This document shows, in pieces, positions 43,501-51,850 of a stretch of 64,000 nt of DNA (its first letter is position 1; each line of letters opens with the position of its first letter). The translations under genes were made by a program, and so were the position numbers. Origin of the DNA: Daejeonella sp. JGW-45 (GTDB lineage: Bacteria > Bacteroidota > Bacteroidia > Sphingobacteriales > Sphingobacteriaceae); the NCBI RefSeq assembly GCF_029360805.1, contig NZ_JARKNC010000006.1, positions 312,199 through 376,198 of the forward strand, read 5' to 3'. The notes under the pieces are model-generated. The model was not told where the DNA came from. It made no database searches and saw only the letters and a list, made by a program, of their open reading frames with translations.

Positions 43501-43920
43501 CAGGCAGCCATGGATGCAAACGGCACTTCGGTAAATTCCTTATTTGGTAGGGAGGGCGGTATTGTACTGGACGCCTATACTGAGGCAGGGGTCAAGAATA
43601 CAAAATCTATTTCATCTGAAGCCTATTTCCAGGCAGTTGGGAACAGGACCCCCGTAAAGGACTTGTATGCATATTCCGGCACCAATCTGAGACTGAGGGA
43701 AGTAGCTCTTGGCTATAGCATTCCGGTCGATTTCGTAAAAAAATCCGGGTTCATTCAGTCGGCAAAGCTTTCTCTGGTAGGGCGAAATTTATATTTCTTC
43801 AAACGGGATGCGCCATTTGACCCTGAAATTGCAACTGCTGTTTCAAACAGGGGAGGGATCGAGTATGCTTCACTGCCATCGACAAGAAACATTGGTTTAA
43901 ACCTGAAACTGTCGTTTTAA
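40513..43920 (+). CDS. SusC/RagA-family TonB-dependent receptor with STN domain (module 1)
   Basis: Outer-membrane transporter with a signal-transducing N-terminus, 1135 aa. After a signal peptide (VILITALLQMSSAASYSQ) comes the STN domain, about residues 44-115 (LRFKNAKLETVLKEIRAQAGV, FVDQSLTYTLSNNIVVVKK), which contacts FecR. A carboxypeptidase-regulatory domain follows (VTGEVKDAEGITLPGVSVKIKG), then the plug (LRGNRSITGNNQPLYVIDGVPMD, LKGASAAALYGSQGQNGAIIITTK) and the barrel ending LNLKLSF. The extended N-terminus before the signal (MNIYSYASYKPSGYVK) is usual in this group. It is partnered with the SusD-like lipoprotein encoded 40 bp downstream. Confidence 0.96.
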   Translation: MNIYSYASYKPSGYVKILLMIKLTFVILITALLQMSSAASYSQTVTLRFKNAKLETVLKEIRAQAGVDLVYAVPDVTEARPVNINVSRASLKEALEKCFVDQSLTYTLSNNIVVVKKKTNLIPPKVFPETKTTAVEADPPIIVTGEVKDAEGITLPGVSVKIKGTTLGTSTDVNGKYSITVPDNSSVLVFTYIGYLTQEVAVNGRSSIDVRLEVTDTALGEVVVTALGIEREAKSLSYSAQTLTADKLNEAKETNLINSLQGKVAGVTITRNATGPGSSSKVVLRGNRSITGNNQPLYVIDGVPMDNTSREQGVGGSNGGRDGGDGIGMINSDDIETMTILKGASAAALYGSQGQNGAIIITTKRGKAGKIAVDFISNASFDQPNIMPELQTAYGQGNQGLYSAVSESSWGPEIAGQQVTLWNGSQVNMTAYPDRIKDFYRTAGNYTNTVGVSGGSEKLRTYLSYGNTQAEGILRNHEYRRNNLDLKVENDISSKLSLFGKISYILEDVDNKPFTSERNDATSRIYYAPVSIPPAEMQKYEYFDALNNRKQSYWSPGSLFLGNPYWTLNRQLFFEHKDRVLGLFSAKYRFTDWLDLQVRASVDQTIEDTEEKLYEDSYNLLGYGEVFTLYNGKRKSTNLDALLSVKRDITKHIDVSGHLGASIQESKYESVQSLANGLNKQDYFFMSNAQNPQNINSYGRTPQVQSLYGTATVAFKDYLYLDVTARNDWSSALPKENQSYFYPSLGLTGIISDMVKLPNWVSYGKARITLASAGYGGTEYLTDNYYAVGVGGVITPPLTRSLGNYKPEITNTFEAGLDWRFFGSRLGFDVTYYKSHTKNQLITLSVPNASLFRNEYINAGLIRNSGIELMLNGTPVKTNDFSWNIMLNYSKNVNKVVKLTDELKTVVLGDDRQVLQTVSEGGTYGEMYMAEWKKDAQGRLLVSPAGIPLVVTAKTAYAGNYNPDYLLGVSNSFNLSGLSLSFLLDYRHGGTVVGGTQAAMDANGTSVNSLFGREGGIVLDAYTEAGVKNTKSISSEAYFQAVGNRTPVKDLYAYSGTNLRLREVALGYSIPVDFVKKSGFIQSAKLSLVGRNLYFFKRDAPFDPEIATAVSNRGGIEYASLPSTRNIGLNLKLSF

Positions 43921-43960
43921 AAAGGGTCGAATTATTATTGGTTTTAACAAGTAATTAATC

Positions 43961-45520
43961 ATGGAAAATTTTACTATAAAGTTCGGTATACGAAAATTTG
44001 CCTGTCTGATACTGATGGTCTGCATCTTATCGCCTGGTTGTACCGATGATTTCGAAGAAATAAACACCAAACCAAGCGGATTGAAAACTCTGGATCCCTC
44101 GGATGTGAGGAGCCTTTTCCCTTCAGCTCAGTACAATGTGTTTACTGAACGAACCGGTTACAACTGGCAGACGATGACCATGCTGTTCGCCGGAATGTAT
44201 TCCCAGCACTTTGCCGGGGTACAGCCCGCCCAGGAATCGCATCGTTATGTAATTGTTCAGCGCTGGATGGATATATGGCCTGCTACCTACACCAATGTCA
44301 TGTCTAATCTGCAAAGTATCATTGAAAACACTGACAGTAAAGAACCTACTTTAAATGCCATAGCCAGAATATGGAAGGTGGTTACCTTGCAGCGGCTGAC
44401 CGATTACTTCGGGCCTATTCCATATTCCCAGATCGGGACGAAGGAGCGAAGCATCAGATATGATGCTCAGAAAGATATCTATTACGATTTCTTTAAGGAA
44501 CTGGATGAAGCCACAGTCTTATTGAAAAACAATATGGCGCGGGTGTCTTTTGCAGATAAGGATCTGCTTTACCAGGGAGACAATGCAAAGTGGCTGAGAT
44601 TTGCAAATTCGCTGCGTTTGAGGCTGGCGATCAGGATCTCGAATGTTGAACCGGCCAAGGCGAAAGAGGAAGCGGAAAAGGCGTTCGCCGGAGGAGTGAT
44701 GATGGCAGTTGGAGACGGTGCCTATATCAAATCTTCATCGGATTTTCCTCACGGGCTGAATGCTCATATTGCCAGGAACAATAGCCGGATGAGCGCAACC
44801 ATGGAAAGCATTCAGAAGGGCTATAATGATCCGCGCATGCAAGTGTACTGGAGTCCGGCTCCCAGTGACGGCCAGTACCGGGGAATAAGGAACGGTATGA
44901 CAGTTGCCGATCAGAATTTGCCGGTGCATTCAAGAACTAATCTATCTAACGTGGGACTCAAATATTCACCGTCCACCGCGAACACTACACCTATGGTATG
45001 CATGTATGCTTCAGAAGTCTACTTCCTCAGGGCTGAGGGAGCGTTGAACGGCTGGAACATGGGTGGAAATGCAAAGGACCTGTATGAAAAGGGCATCGAA
45101 ACCTCAATGAACGAGCACGGAATTACCAATAGTGCCACGATAAGCACTTATACTAACGGGACAACAGGTGCGAGTGCACTGAACGATATGTACAAAAGCC
45201 CGCCTGTGACTACCGTTCCTGTTAAGTTCTCTGCCGATGTCAAAATTCAAAGGGAACAGATCGGAACGCAGAAGTGGCTGGCATTGTTCCCCGAACCTCA
45301 TGAAGCATGGGCGGAAATCAGAAGATCAGGATATCCCAGATTTTATCCTCTGCTGAATTCGCAGAATCCGGATATAGCACCTGACAAAATGATCCGCAGG
45401 ATCTCCTTTTTGGATCGGGAAATTATTGCTAACGGGGAGGCTGTTAAAGCTGCGGTACCTCTTCTGGGTGGGCCTGATAACGTAGCAACCCCCCTTTGGT
45501 GGGATAAAAACCCGAAATAG
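43961..45520 (+). CDS. SusD/RagB-family lipoprotein (module 1)
   Basis: Outer-membrane substrate-binding partner of the preceding receptor, 519 aa. The lipobox is LMVCILSPGC, with Cys at about residue 27, followed by FEEINTKPSGLKTLDPSDV, the SusD-like_2 opening. The helical repeats read VVTLQRLTDYFGPIPYSQIG and FANSLRLRLAIRISNVEPAKAKEEAEKA. The end VATPLWWDKNPK is typical. The gene is followed after 26 bp by the first exported-enzyme gene, so receptor, binding protein and enzymes look like one operon. The ligand is unknown; the enzyme content argues for a peptide- or amide-like compound. Confidence 0.93.
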   Translation: MENFTIKFGIRKFACLILMVCILSPGCTDDFEEINTKPSGLKTLDPSDVRSLFPSAQYNVFTERTGYNWQTMTMLFAGMYSQHFAGVQPAQESHRYVIVQRWMDIWPATYTNVMSNLQSIIENTDSKEPTLNAIARIWKVVTLQRLTDYFGPIPYSQIGTKERSIRYDAQKDIYYDFFKELDEATVLLKNNMARVSFADKDLLYQGDNAKWLRFANSLRLRLAIRISNVEPAKAKEEAEKAFAGGVMMAVGDGAYIKSSSDFPHGLNAHIARNNSRMSATMESIQKGYNDPRMQVYWSPAPSDGQYRGIRNGMTVADQNLPVHSRTNLSNVGLKYSPSTANTTPMVCMYASEVYFLRAEGALNGWNMGGNAKDLYEKGIETSMNEHGITNSATISTYTNGTTGASALNDMYKSPPVTTVPVKFSADVKIQREQIGTQKWLALFPEPHEAWAEIRRSGYPRFYPLLNSQNPDIAPDKMIRRISFLDREIIANGEAVKAAVPLLGGPDNVATPLWWDKNPK

Positions 45521-45546
45521 CGATTAGAAAGCTTTAACTCCACTGC

Positions 45547-47670
45547 ATGAAAGTATCAATTAAAAAATTAATGATGAAGAAGGAAAGAGATCCTTCATCT
45601 GTAGAACACTCGCACGAGCAAGCAGGCGGCCCCGACCATATATCAGGCCAGGCCCCTTTTGCCCCGCGCAGGGCTTTTCTTGGTAAAGCTTTGCTTGGAT
45701 TTGCAGGTTTAGCTTTGCCTGTCCCGGCCTTACCGGCTTCGAAACGCGGTAAAGGCGATGCCGGGACACCAGGCTGGGAAAGCTTGCAGCCTAAAGAAGC
45801 ATCTTACTGGGATCGTACCGACCGGTTTGAGGAAAAATTGGACGCTCTCCAGTCGGCATGGGACCGTAAGGACTACCGCCTGGCAAGCGCCATCTCAAAT
45901 TCATTAAGAATAAGCGGAATTCAGGCGCAGTCAGATCATGCCGGGGTTTCGGCACCCGACTCAGCTTCGACTGATTTTTCAGAAGTTTCCGCACTTCCTG
46001 AACCCCTCCGGAAATGGGCCAAAGGATGGAAATATTTCAAAGTGATCAGTCTTGAACAGGTAAGTAAGCCGAAAAGGACAATTTCGCCGGAAGCCGAACT
46101 TCTGGGGTACCCGGTTAATAATATCCCTGATCCGCAGTTTAGGAGCCACGAACCCGTAGAGTTATCCCTGGCTTTTAAATCTGCGCAGGTTAGGTCGCCA
46201 AGTCGTGAAATACGTTTAGCAAAGTTAGAAGGCGGCCGTTTGGCCGAAACCCCTTCACAGGTTTATGACGAAGTGAGAAGGGGCGATTCATGGCACTGCA
46301 AGCTTGCATTTCTCGCTGAGAGTAACGGAGCCGTCAAGAATGTTTATCTGGTGTTCTTTGGCAATCCGGATGCAGAGCTTCCCGCCTATGTTTCCGACCT
46401 GGAAACAGAAGGTGACGGTTACGCCCTGGATATACAAAACGACTTTTTCAGAATTAAGCTGTCACGCCAGACAGGTCAGATCGAAAGCATTTTCTTTAAA
46501 AGAGAGCGCGGTCTTGAGCTCTATTCGGGGGGATATGGCCATGGTGAGCCTCCGGGCCTGGATTGGTCGCATGATTATATTTCGCAGGGATATTTTCAGA
46601 AGCTCAGAACAACTTTATGGGATGAGTGCCCCGACTATGAGATAATTCGCGGGCCTGTGTGTACAATAGTCAGAAGATGGGGCTTTCCTTATTCGCCCAT
46701 ACATCCGGTATTTTCCCCGAGTCGTATCAATATGTATGTAGAATACAGGTTTTACTCAGGAGTACCCTATTTCATTAAGTCCAGCAAGTTCACTGCATTG
46801 AAAGAACTTGTGGTCGATAATCTGCGGGATGATGAATGGGTATTTACAGGTCAGGCCTTTACTAACAAGCTATGGGTCAGTAAGGACGGGAAAGTGAATT
46901 TGGGGGAACCGGACGCGAAAAGCAAAAATAATCTTTGGGGTACAGGTTTTTACCATGACGACAACATGGATTCAATCATCGGGCTGTTTCTGGACCATAG
47001 AGCGGAAGGATTGGACTCGATCAATCACTCAGGGCAGCCCGTACTTGTTAACAAATGGCATGGCCAGCTTTGGAGCAGGGCGGTTTTGGGGCAGAATACT
47101 ACGGTACCTGCCGGTTCAACCCTGTATCAGAAGAATGCTTATCTGGTAATTCCATTTACTGAATCCAATGGGCCGGCTATCGTGGAGGATGTGAGGGAGG
47201 AATTGATTAATCCCCTCCGCATAAAAGCCGGTAAACTTCCTGTGCTGACAAAAAATGAGACGGTCTCAGGAGCTCTAGCCCGTGCCGGAGAGGCTGGGGA
47301 CTCGATCATTCCTAAAGAATCCTTATGGAAGGCATTAGAAATGGCGAAAGATGGACAGTTTCTGAGCGGAACGCCTGTTTCAGGCTTGTTAAGCGTAGTC
47401 GAACTGGGATTCGTATATGATCTTGCCGTCGATGGCGGCACTGTAACTGTCATATTTGCGATGCCTCACAGGGGCAGGCCGAGGGCAGAATATTTTGAGT
47501 CAGGGTCAAGTTCTCATGTAAGTTATAAAGGTTCTCTAAATGTGCCGCAGGCATTATTGACTGTCCCGGGGGTAAAGAAAGTGGTCTTTCAGCAGACCTG
47601 GTATCCGGTGTGGACGTCAAACCTGATCACAGACGAGGGCAGGAAAAAGCTGCAGCTGCCGGCAATATGA
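45547..47670 (+). CDS. Tat-exported protein with MIP18/DUF59-like C-terminal domain, paralogue 1
   Basis: The family is not characterised. The 707-aa protein has an unusually long n-region and then a twin-arginine signal (PRRAFLGKALLGFAGLALP, RR at 41-42). Residues about 90-330 include a YWDRTDRFEEKLDALQSAW helix and IRLAKLEGGRL. The middle part (about 300-560) is beta-rich and carries the strongly conserved block GPVCTIVRRWGFPYSPIHP, with YGHGEPPGLDWSHDY before it. From about 589 the sequence resembles the MIP18/DUF59 fold (VVELGFVYDLAVDGGTVTV, then VPGVKKVVFQQTWYPVW). The Cys usual in that family is replaced: the loop reads MPHRGRP. It is a tandem duplicate of the next gene, 81 bp away. Confidence 0.75.
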   Translation: MKVSIKKLMMKKERDPSSVEHSHEQAGGPDHISGQAPFAPRRAFLGKALLGFAGLALPVPALPASKRGKGDAGTPGWESLQPKEASYWDRTDRFEEKLDALQSAWDRKDYRLASAISNSLRISGIQAQSDHAGVSAPDSASTDFSEVSALPEPLRKWAKGWKYFKVISLEQVSKPKRTISPEAELLGYPVNNIPDPQFRSHEPVELSLAFKSAQVRSPSREIRLAKLEGGRLAETPSQVYDEVRRGDSWHCKLAFLAESNGAVKNVYLVFFGNPDAELPAYVSDLETEGDGYALDIQNDFFRIKLSRQTGQIESIFFKRERGLELYSGGYGHGEPPGLDWSHDYISQGYFQKLRTTLWDECPDYEIIRGPVCTIVRRWGFPYSPIHPVFSPSRINMYVEYRFYSGVPYFIKSSKFTALKELVVDNLRDDEWVFTGQAFTNKLWVSKDGKVNLGEPDAKSKNNLWGTGFYHDDNMDSIIGLFLDHRAEGLDSINHSGQPVLVNKWHGQLWSRAVLGQNTTVPAGSTLYQKNAYLVIPFTESNGPAIVEDVREELINPLRIKAGKLPVLTKNETVSGALARAGEAGDSIIPKESLWKALEMAKDGQFLSGTPVSGLLSVVELGFVYDLAVDGGTVTVIFAMPHRGRPRAEYFESGSSSHVSYKGSLNVPQALLTVPGVKKVVFQQTWYPVWTSNLITDEGRKKLQLPAI

Positions 47671-47751
47671 TCTCTTAACAGCCCGGGCCGGGATCAACCA
47701 GATTATTTAAGCAGGCTTATATGTTGGCCTCTAAACATTAGAAATTATAAT

Positions 47752-49809
47752 ATGATCAAAACTAACAATAGCACGAATTTGCCTGATGCTGATTTGCCTG
47801 CATCTGTTATTCCAGATGATTCTCACGTTACCGACGCACAATCGCTAACGTATCTGACGGAAGATGTGCCGTTAACAAAGATAAGACGACGGAGTTTCCT
47901 GGGATTGACAGTTGGCGGAGTAACAAGTATGGCCCTATGCTCGATTTCTGCGATGGCCGGAATTATAGAAACAAAGGTGAAAAGATCCTCATTGCTGCGG
48001 ATGGTTACCGGGATTGAAAGATCTTATTGGGATAGAACCGACAAGTTCGAGATCAAGAAGGAACTGATTAAGTCTGCCTGGGAACGTAAAGATTTCCGGC
48101 AAGTCAGGGCGCTTGCCAACTCAATCAGGATTTCAAGCCTTCAGGCCCGGATTGAGGAAGGCCCGCTGGATACCCCGGTCTCCGGGTCGTTAGATTTCCA
48201 TGAAGTTAGCGCACTTTCGCCGGAATGGCAGAAGTTTGCGAAGGGATGGAAGTATTACAAAGTATTGATTACAGAAGAAAAAAGTGGTTTTGCGCGGGAG
48301 CTGGAACCGGTTGAGGCCTTTTTAGGTTTCCCCGGCGACAAGGTTAAGTTCCTGAGCCGCGAAGTAAGGGTCGCGAAAATAGAAGCGGGAAAATTGTCAG
48401 AGATAAAGTCGCAGGTATTTGAAGAGTCGACCCGAGGGAATGACCGGTTCTGCAAAGTAATATTTCTTGCCGGGGCAAAAGCAAATGAAAAGCAATTTTA
48501 TCTTATTTTCTTCGGAAATGATAATGCGCAACTACCTGTCTATAAAAGTGATCTTACAACATCAGGTGAGGGCTACCGGCTTGAAATAGAGAACAACTTC
48601 TATAAAGCTAATCTTTCACCTCAGGCCGGCAAAATAGAAAGGCTGACCATCAAGCGAAATCACGGGCTGGTGTTATATCCCGGCGGTGTGGGGCATGGTG
48701 AGCCCGGAAACATCGACTGGTCAAACGATTATATGGCTGAGGGCGGATTTCAAAAGTTCAGGATCGCTTTATGGGATGAATCTCCCGATTACGAAGTAGT
48801 ACGGGGCCCGGTTTGTACGATAGTCAGGTGCTGGGGCTTTCCGTATTCGCCCCTGCATCCGGTTTTTTCACCAGCCAGATTGAATATCGATGTTGAATAC
48901 CGGTTTTATGCAGGTTTGCCATATTTTCACAAGTTTTCGCGCATGAGTGCAGTAAAGACGTTCAATGTAGGTGCGATCAGGGATGATGAATGGGTACTTC
49001 CCGGGAAGTCGCTTCCGGAAGTATTATGGATTGGCCCTGATGGTAAACTAAATACAGGTGCCGTACCTCCTGCCTTTTCAGAAAAGTTATGGGGCGTAGG
49101 ATTTTTCAATAAGGATACTTCAGATTCATTTATGGCGCTTCATCTGGAGCATACCGGACAGGGAGTCGATATCCTGCATACCGGGGTGCCAAGAACAGAA
49201 ACCACTAAGTTTCATGGCCAGGTCTGGGCGAGGTATCCTTACCGGAGCGGGCCTATGAAAGAGGGATCAGCTATTTTTTCAAAAAGTGCTTATGTGAGCT
49301 TGCCGTTTACCAGTGAAGAAGGCCCGGGTAAAGTAGAACGCTTAAGAAATGAATTGAAAGCGCCGGTAACTGTTAAAGCCGGTATACTGCCGAAAAATCA
49401 GGTTGTCGCCCGGTCACAGCCAGTCTTGGCAAAGACGGGTGAATCGGGCGATAGCCCGGTATCGAAGGAATTACTTTGGAAAGCGCTTCAGCATTGCAAG
49501 GACCCGCAGTTCTACTCTTCCGACATAAGTATAGTAGAGTTAGGATATGTGTATGATGTAACGGTACAAGGTGACACGGTCAATATTGTACTTTGTATGC
49601 CGCACCGGGGCAGGCCGCTTGGTGCTTATTTCACCCATGGGTCAAGTTCAGTACAACAGGGGCCTGGGACAGGCAAAGCATCCCTGACCATCCCGGAAGC
49701 ATTAATGAAGGTGCCTGGTGTAAAAAACGTTACACTAACCCAAACCTGGATTCCGATGTGGAATTCTGGTTTTATAACAGGTGAGGGAAGAAGAAAATTG
49801 GAACTGTAA
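47752..49809 (+). CDS. Tat-exported protein with MIP18/DUF59-like C-terminal domain, paralogue 2
   Basis: 685-aa paralogue of the preceding protein. The Tat signal is IRRRSFLGLTVGGVTSMALC (RRR at 45-47). The shared landmarks are in the same order: YWDRTDKFEIKKELIKSAW, FAKGWKYYKVL, YFGN-type strand LIFFGNDNAQLPVYKSDL, YPGGVGHGEPGNIDWSNDY, the block GPVCTIVRCWGFPYSPLHP, and the C-terminal VELGYVYDVTVQGDTVNIVL, MPHRGRPLGAYF, VPGVKNVTLTQTWIPMW from about residue 571. The middle domain resembles the beta-sandwich layout of mutarotase-like or lyase proteins but is not assignable. The pair probably binds or processes the same compound as the neighbouring dipeptidase. Confidence 0.75.
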   Translation: MIKTNNSTNLPDADLPASVIPDDSHVTDAQSLTYLTEDVPLTKIRRRSFLGLTVGGVTSMALCSISAMAGIIETKVKRSSLLRMVTGIERSYWDRTDKFEIKKELIKSAWERKDFRQVRALANSIRISSLQARIEEGPLDTPVSGSLDFHEVSALSPEWQKFAKGWKYYKVLITEEKSGFARELEPVEAFLGFPGDKVKFLSREVRVAKIEAGKLSEIKSQVFEESTRGNDRFCKVIFLAGAKANEKQFYLIFFGNDNAQLPVYKSDLTTSGEGYRLEIENNFYKANLSPQAGKIERLTIKRNHGLVLYPGGVGHGEPGNIDWSNDYMAEGGFQKFRIALWDESPDYEVVRGPVCTIVRCWGFPYSPLHPVFSPARLNIDVEYRFYAGLPYFHKFSRMSAVKTFNVGAIRDDEWVLPGKSLPEVLWIGPDGKLNTGAVPPAFSEKLWGVGFFNKDTSDSFMALHLEHTGQGVDILHTGVPRTETTKFHGQVWARYPYRSGPMKEGSAIFSKSAYVSLPFTSEEGPGKVERLRNELKAPVTVKAGILPKNQVVARSQPVLAKTGESGDSPVSKELLWKALQHCKDPQFYSSDISIVELGYVYDVTVQGDTVNIVLCMPHRGRPLGAYFTHGSSSVQQGPGTGKASLTIPEALMKVPGVKNVTLTQTWIPMWNSGFITGEGRRKLEL

Positions 49810-49828
49810 TTAAAGGCATAGTATATAT

Positions 49829-51145
49829 ATGAAATCGTCACGTTTTATAAAGGAGTCTCCGCCTCTCACTGAAGGTGGCAATGAGCAACCGGCTAAACGG
49901 ATGAACAGGCGGAATTTTCTTGATCTAAGCCTGGCAGGTATGGCTTTATGCCTTCCTGTTGTTGGCGGGGCAGCAGTTTTTCGTACTGGTGGCAGGATTT
50001 TCCATGGGGATGAGATTTTGGATGACAGTAAGGGTTTCAAAAGGAAGATGTTCGTTATGGATGGCCACATTCACGTAATGTCAAGACAATTGCTGCAAGG
50101 CCTGGATATTGGCCAGCGATACACGGACGGTACCGTAGACCTGCCCCGTATGATCGAAGGAGGACTTAATGCGGTATTTTTTTCTGTCTATACGCCTGAG
50201 GCTTATTATCCTGGCCGGCATGAAGTAAAAAACACCTTCAGGGTTGTAGAACTGGCCCTGGACCAGATAGAAAAGAACAATAAGGTCATCGAACTTGCAC
50301 TCAATGCCGGGGATATTGAGAGGATCAGCAAAAAAGGGAAAATAGCGGCTTTTCTTGATATCGAGGGGGGATTCGACCTTGACGGTGATCCGGGACTCCT
50401 GCGGGCGCTTTATCGCCTGGGCGTCCGCTCGCTTCAGTTGACAGCACACAACGAAAGCAATGCCTTTATTGACTCCTGTTACGGAAAAAAGTTATGGGGA
50501 GGAATTAATGATCATGGCCGCTTATTGATTTCGGAAATGAACAGGCTGGGCATGCTGATCAATGTAGCCCATGCATCTGATGATGCCATCCTGCAAACCG
50601 TCGAAGAAAGCCGGCAGCCGGTTGTTTATAGCCATGGCGGTTTTCGCGGAATTGTGGATAACCAAAGATGCATAAGTGACCAAGCAGCCCGGGCGCTGGC
50701 CGCTAAAGGAGGTGTGATCGGGATCCAGTTTGGCAGCACCTTTAACAATCCCCGGTATGCTGCCTGGATAAAATCTAAAAATCCTGTCGAAAAGCCGAAG
50801 CTGACGCCAATTCCCGCGGATGCACCAATAGCATATATTGATAAGATGGAAGCTGAAACGCTTCCGTTTGTATTCAAAGGAACTATTCCAGACGAGTATT
50901 GGATGGGAACAGATCAGCTCGCCAGGGTGATCGATTATGGGGTCAGATTAGTGGGCGAAGATCATATTGCGCTGGGTTCAGATTTTGACGGAGGGCCGCC
51001 TCTGCCGCGGGAAATTAAGGACGTGAGTGACTATCAGGAAATAGTAAAGGCACTTAAGAACCTGGGATATTCTGATCAGCGGGTAAATAAGATCTGCGGT
51101 CTGAACTGGCTCCGTGTGATCAGGGAAGTAACGGAAGGGAAATAA
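49829..51145 (+). CDS. Tat-exported M19-type (renal dipeptidase family) metallohydrolase, copy 1
   Basis: 438 aa with a Tat signal (MNRRNFLDLSLAGMALCLP, RR at 27-28). The M19 TIM barrel starts at VMDGHIHVMSRQ. Where characterised dipeptidases have His-x-Asp as the first two metal ligands, this protein has His80-x-His82. Other ligand positions are kept: Glu179 in LDIEGGFDLDGD, His248 in INVAHASDD and His269 in YSHGGFRG (usual SHSN replaced by SHGG). ALGSDFDGG closes the barrel. M19 enzymes cleave dipeptides, including those with a C-terminal D-residue, and some beta-lactams. This variant subgroup may have another amide substrate. It lies 19 bp after paralogue 2 in the same operon. Confidence 0.88.
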   Translation: MKSSRFIKESPPLTEGGNEQPAKRMNRRNFLDLSLAGMALCLPVVGGAAVFRTGGRIFHGDEILDDSKGFKRKMFVMDGHIHVMSRQLLQGLDIGQRYTDGTVDLPRMIEGGLNAVFFSVYTPEAYYPGRHEVKNTFRVVELALDQIEKNNKVIELALNAGDIERISKKGKIAAFLDIEGGFDLDGDPGLLRALYRLGVRSLQLTAHNESNAFIDSCYGKKLWGGINDHGRLLISEMNRLGMLINVAHASDDAILQTVEESRQPVVYSHGGFRGIVDNQRCISDQAARALAAKGGVIGIQFGSTFNNPRYAAWIKSKNPVEKPKLTPIPADAPIAYIDKMEAETLPFVFKGTIPDEYWMGTDQLARVIDYGVRLVGEDHIALGSDFDGGPPLPREIKDVSDYQEIVKALKNLGYSDQRVNKICGLNWLRVIREVTEGK

Positions 51146-51171
51146 GAAAGGTATCCTTCATAAGTATATAG

Positions 51172-51336
51172 AAGACTGAGCTAAAAAGCGAGAATCTGCG
51201 CAGGGATTTCATTAAGCAAACAGTATTTGGTACATTGGATTGAGCATTATCCCGGATTCAAGTTTTGCCGGTCCGGCTGGCAAAGAAGTTCCCGCGCACA
51301 AAGCCGGCGACGGAACAGGGGTCAGGAAGGTGAGAA
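51172..51336 (+). pseudogene. Decayed 5' fragment of a family X gene
   Basis: The 237-bp gap between the dipeptidase and ridA holds no intact gene but retains a coding relic. From 51172 it reads KTELKSENLRRDFIKQTVFG. After a frame change near 51235-51240 it reads LSIIPDSSFAGPAGKEVP and later GTGVRKV. This parallels, in order, the start of the intact family X protein at 59233 (KTDKSNTRRDFIKKSVL, LTIIPAFGFG, EGVKTVAL). The start codon position reads ATATAG, and the homology stops after about 55 codons. I infer deletion of the rest of the gene. Confidence 0.6.
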
Positions 51337-51382
51337 ATGAGCTGCATTTAAACACTAGTATTAATAATAAAAAAACAGGAAC

Positions 51383-51850
51383 ATGGAATTAAAACGAAGG
51401 TCGGTACTGAAAAGACTAATGGCCACATTTATTGGGATCGCAGGCGCAGGAAGTCTAGTAAGCGCAAAAGAAATGGAACACGACGAAAAATCGGTGCTTG
51501 ATGTCACGAATTTTCAGGACGTCCCAATGTTTGCAGCTTCAACTCAGTTTGGCAGGCTGGTATTCATATCCGGTACAGGCCCTGATGCTGCGTCTGTGCA
51601 CGACATAAAAAGAGATACAGATTTTGCGCTCAAAAAAATGGAGAAGCGATTGATCGACGCGGGCTCATCTATGGATAAGGTTCTTAAAGTGACGGTGTTT
51701 CTGAATGACATCGCCGATTTTGACGCAATGAATGAAGTTTATAAGGGTCGCTTCGGCAAAAAACCACCTGCAAGATCAACTATAGCAGCAGCCAAGGGTG
51801 GTATTCCCGGCAATTCAATTATTGAAATAGACTGTATTGCCTATGTATAG
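51383..51850 (+). CDS. RidA/YjgF-family protein with a Tat-type signal
   Basis: 155 aa. The N-terminus MELKRRSVLKRLMATFIGIAGAGSLVSA has the RRxxLK pattern and hydrophobic stretch of a twin-arginine signal. The remaining 120 residues form a RidA domain: FGRLVFISGTGPDA, DTDFALKKMEKRLIDAGSSMDKVLKVTVFLNDIADFDAMNEVY, and the substrate-binding Arg in PPARSTIAAAKGG followed by IIEIDCIA. Cytosolic RidA hydrolyses reactive enamines/imines from amino-acid dehydratases; export to the periplasm is unusual and implies an imine or related intermediate formed there by the neighbouring enzymes. It is the last gene of module 1, followed by a 241-bp gap with no recognised feature. Confidence 0.88.
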   Translation: MELKRRSVLKRLMATFIGIAGAGSLVSAKEMEHDEKSVLDVTNFQDVPMFAASTQFGRLVFISGTGPDAASVHDIKRDTDFALKKMEKRLIDAGSSMDKVLKVTVFLNDIADFDAMNEVYKGRFGKKPPARSTIAAAKGGIPGNSIIEIDCIAYV

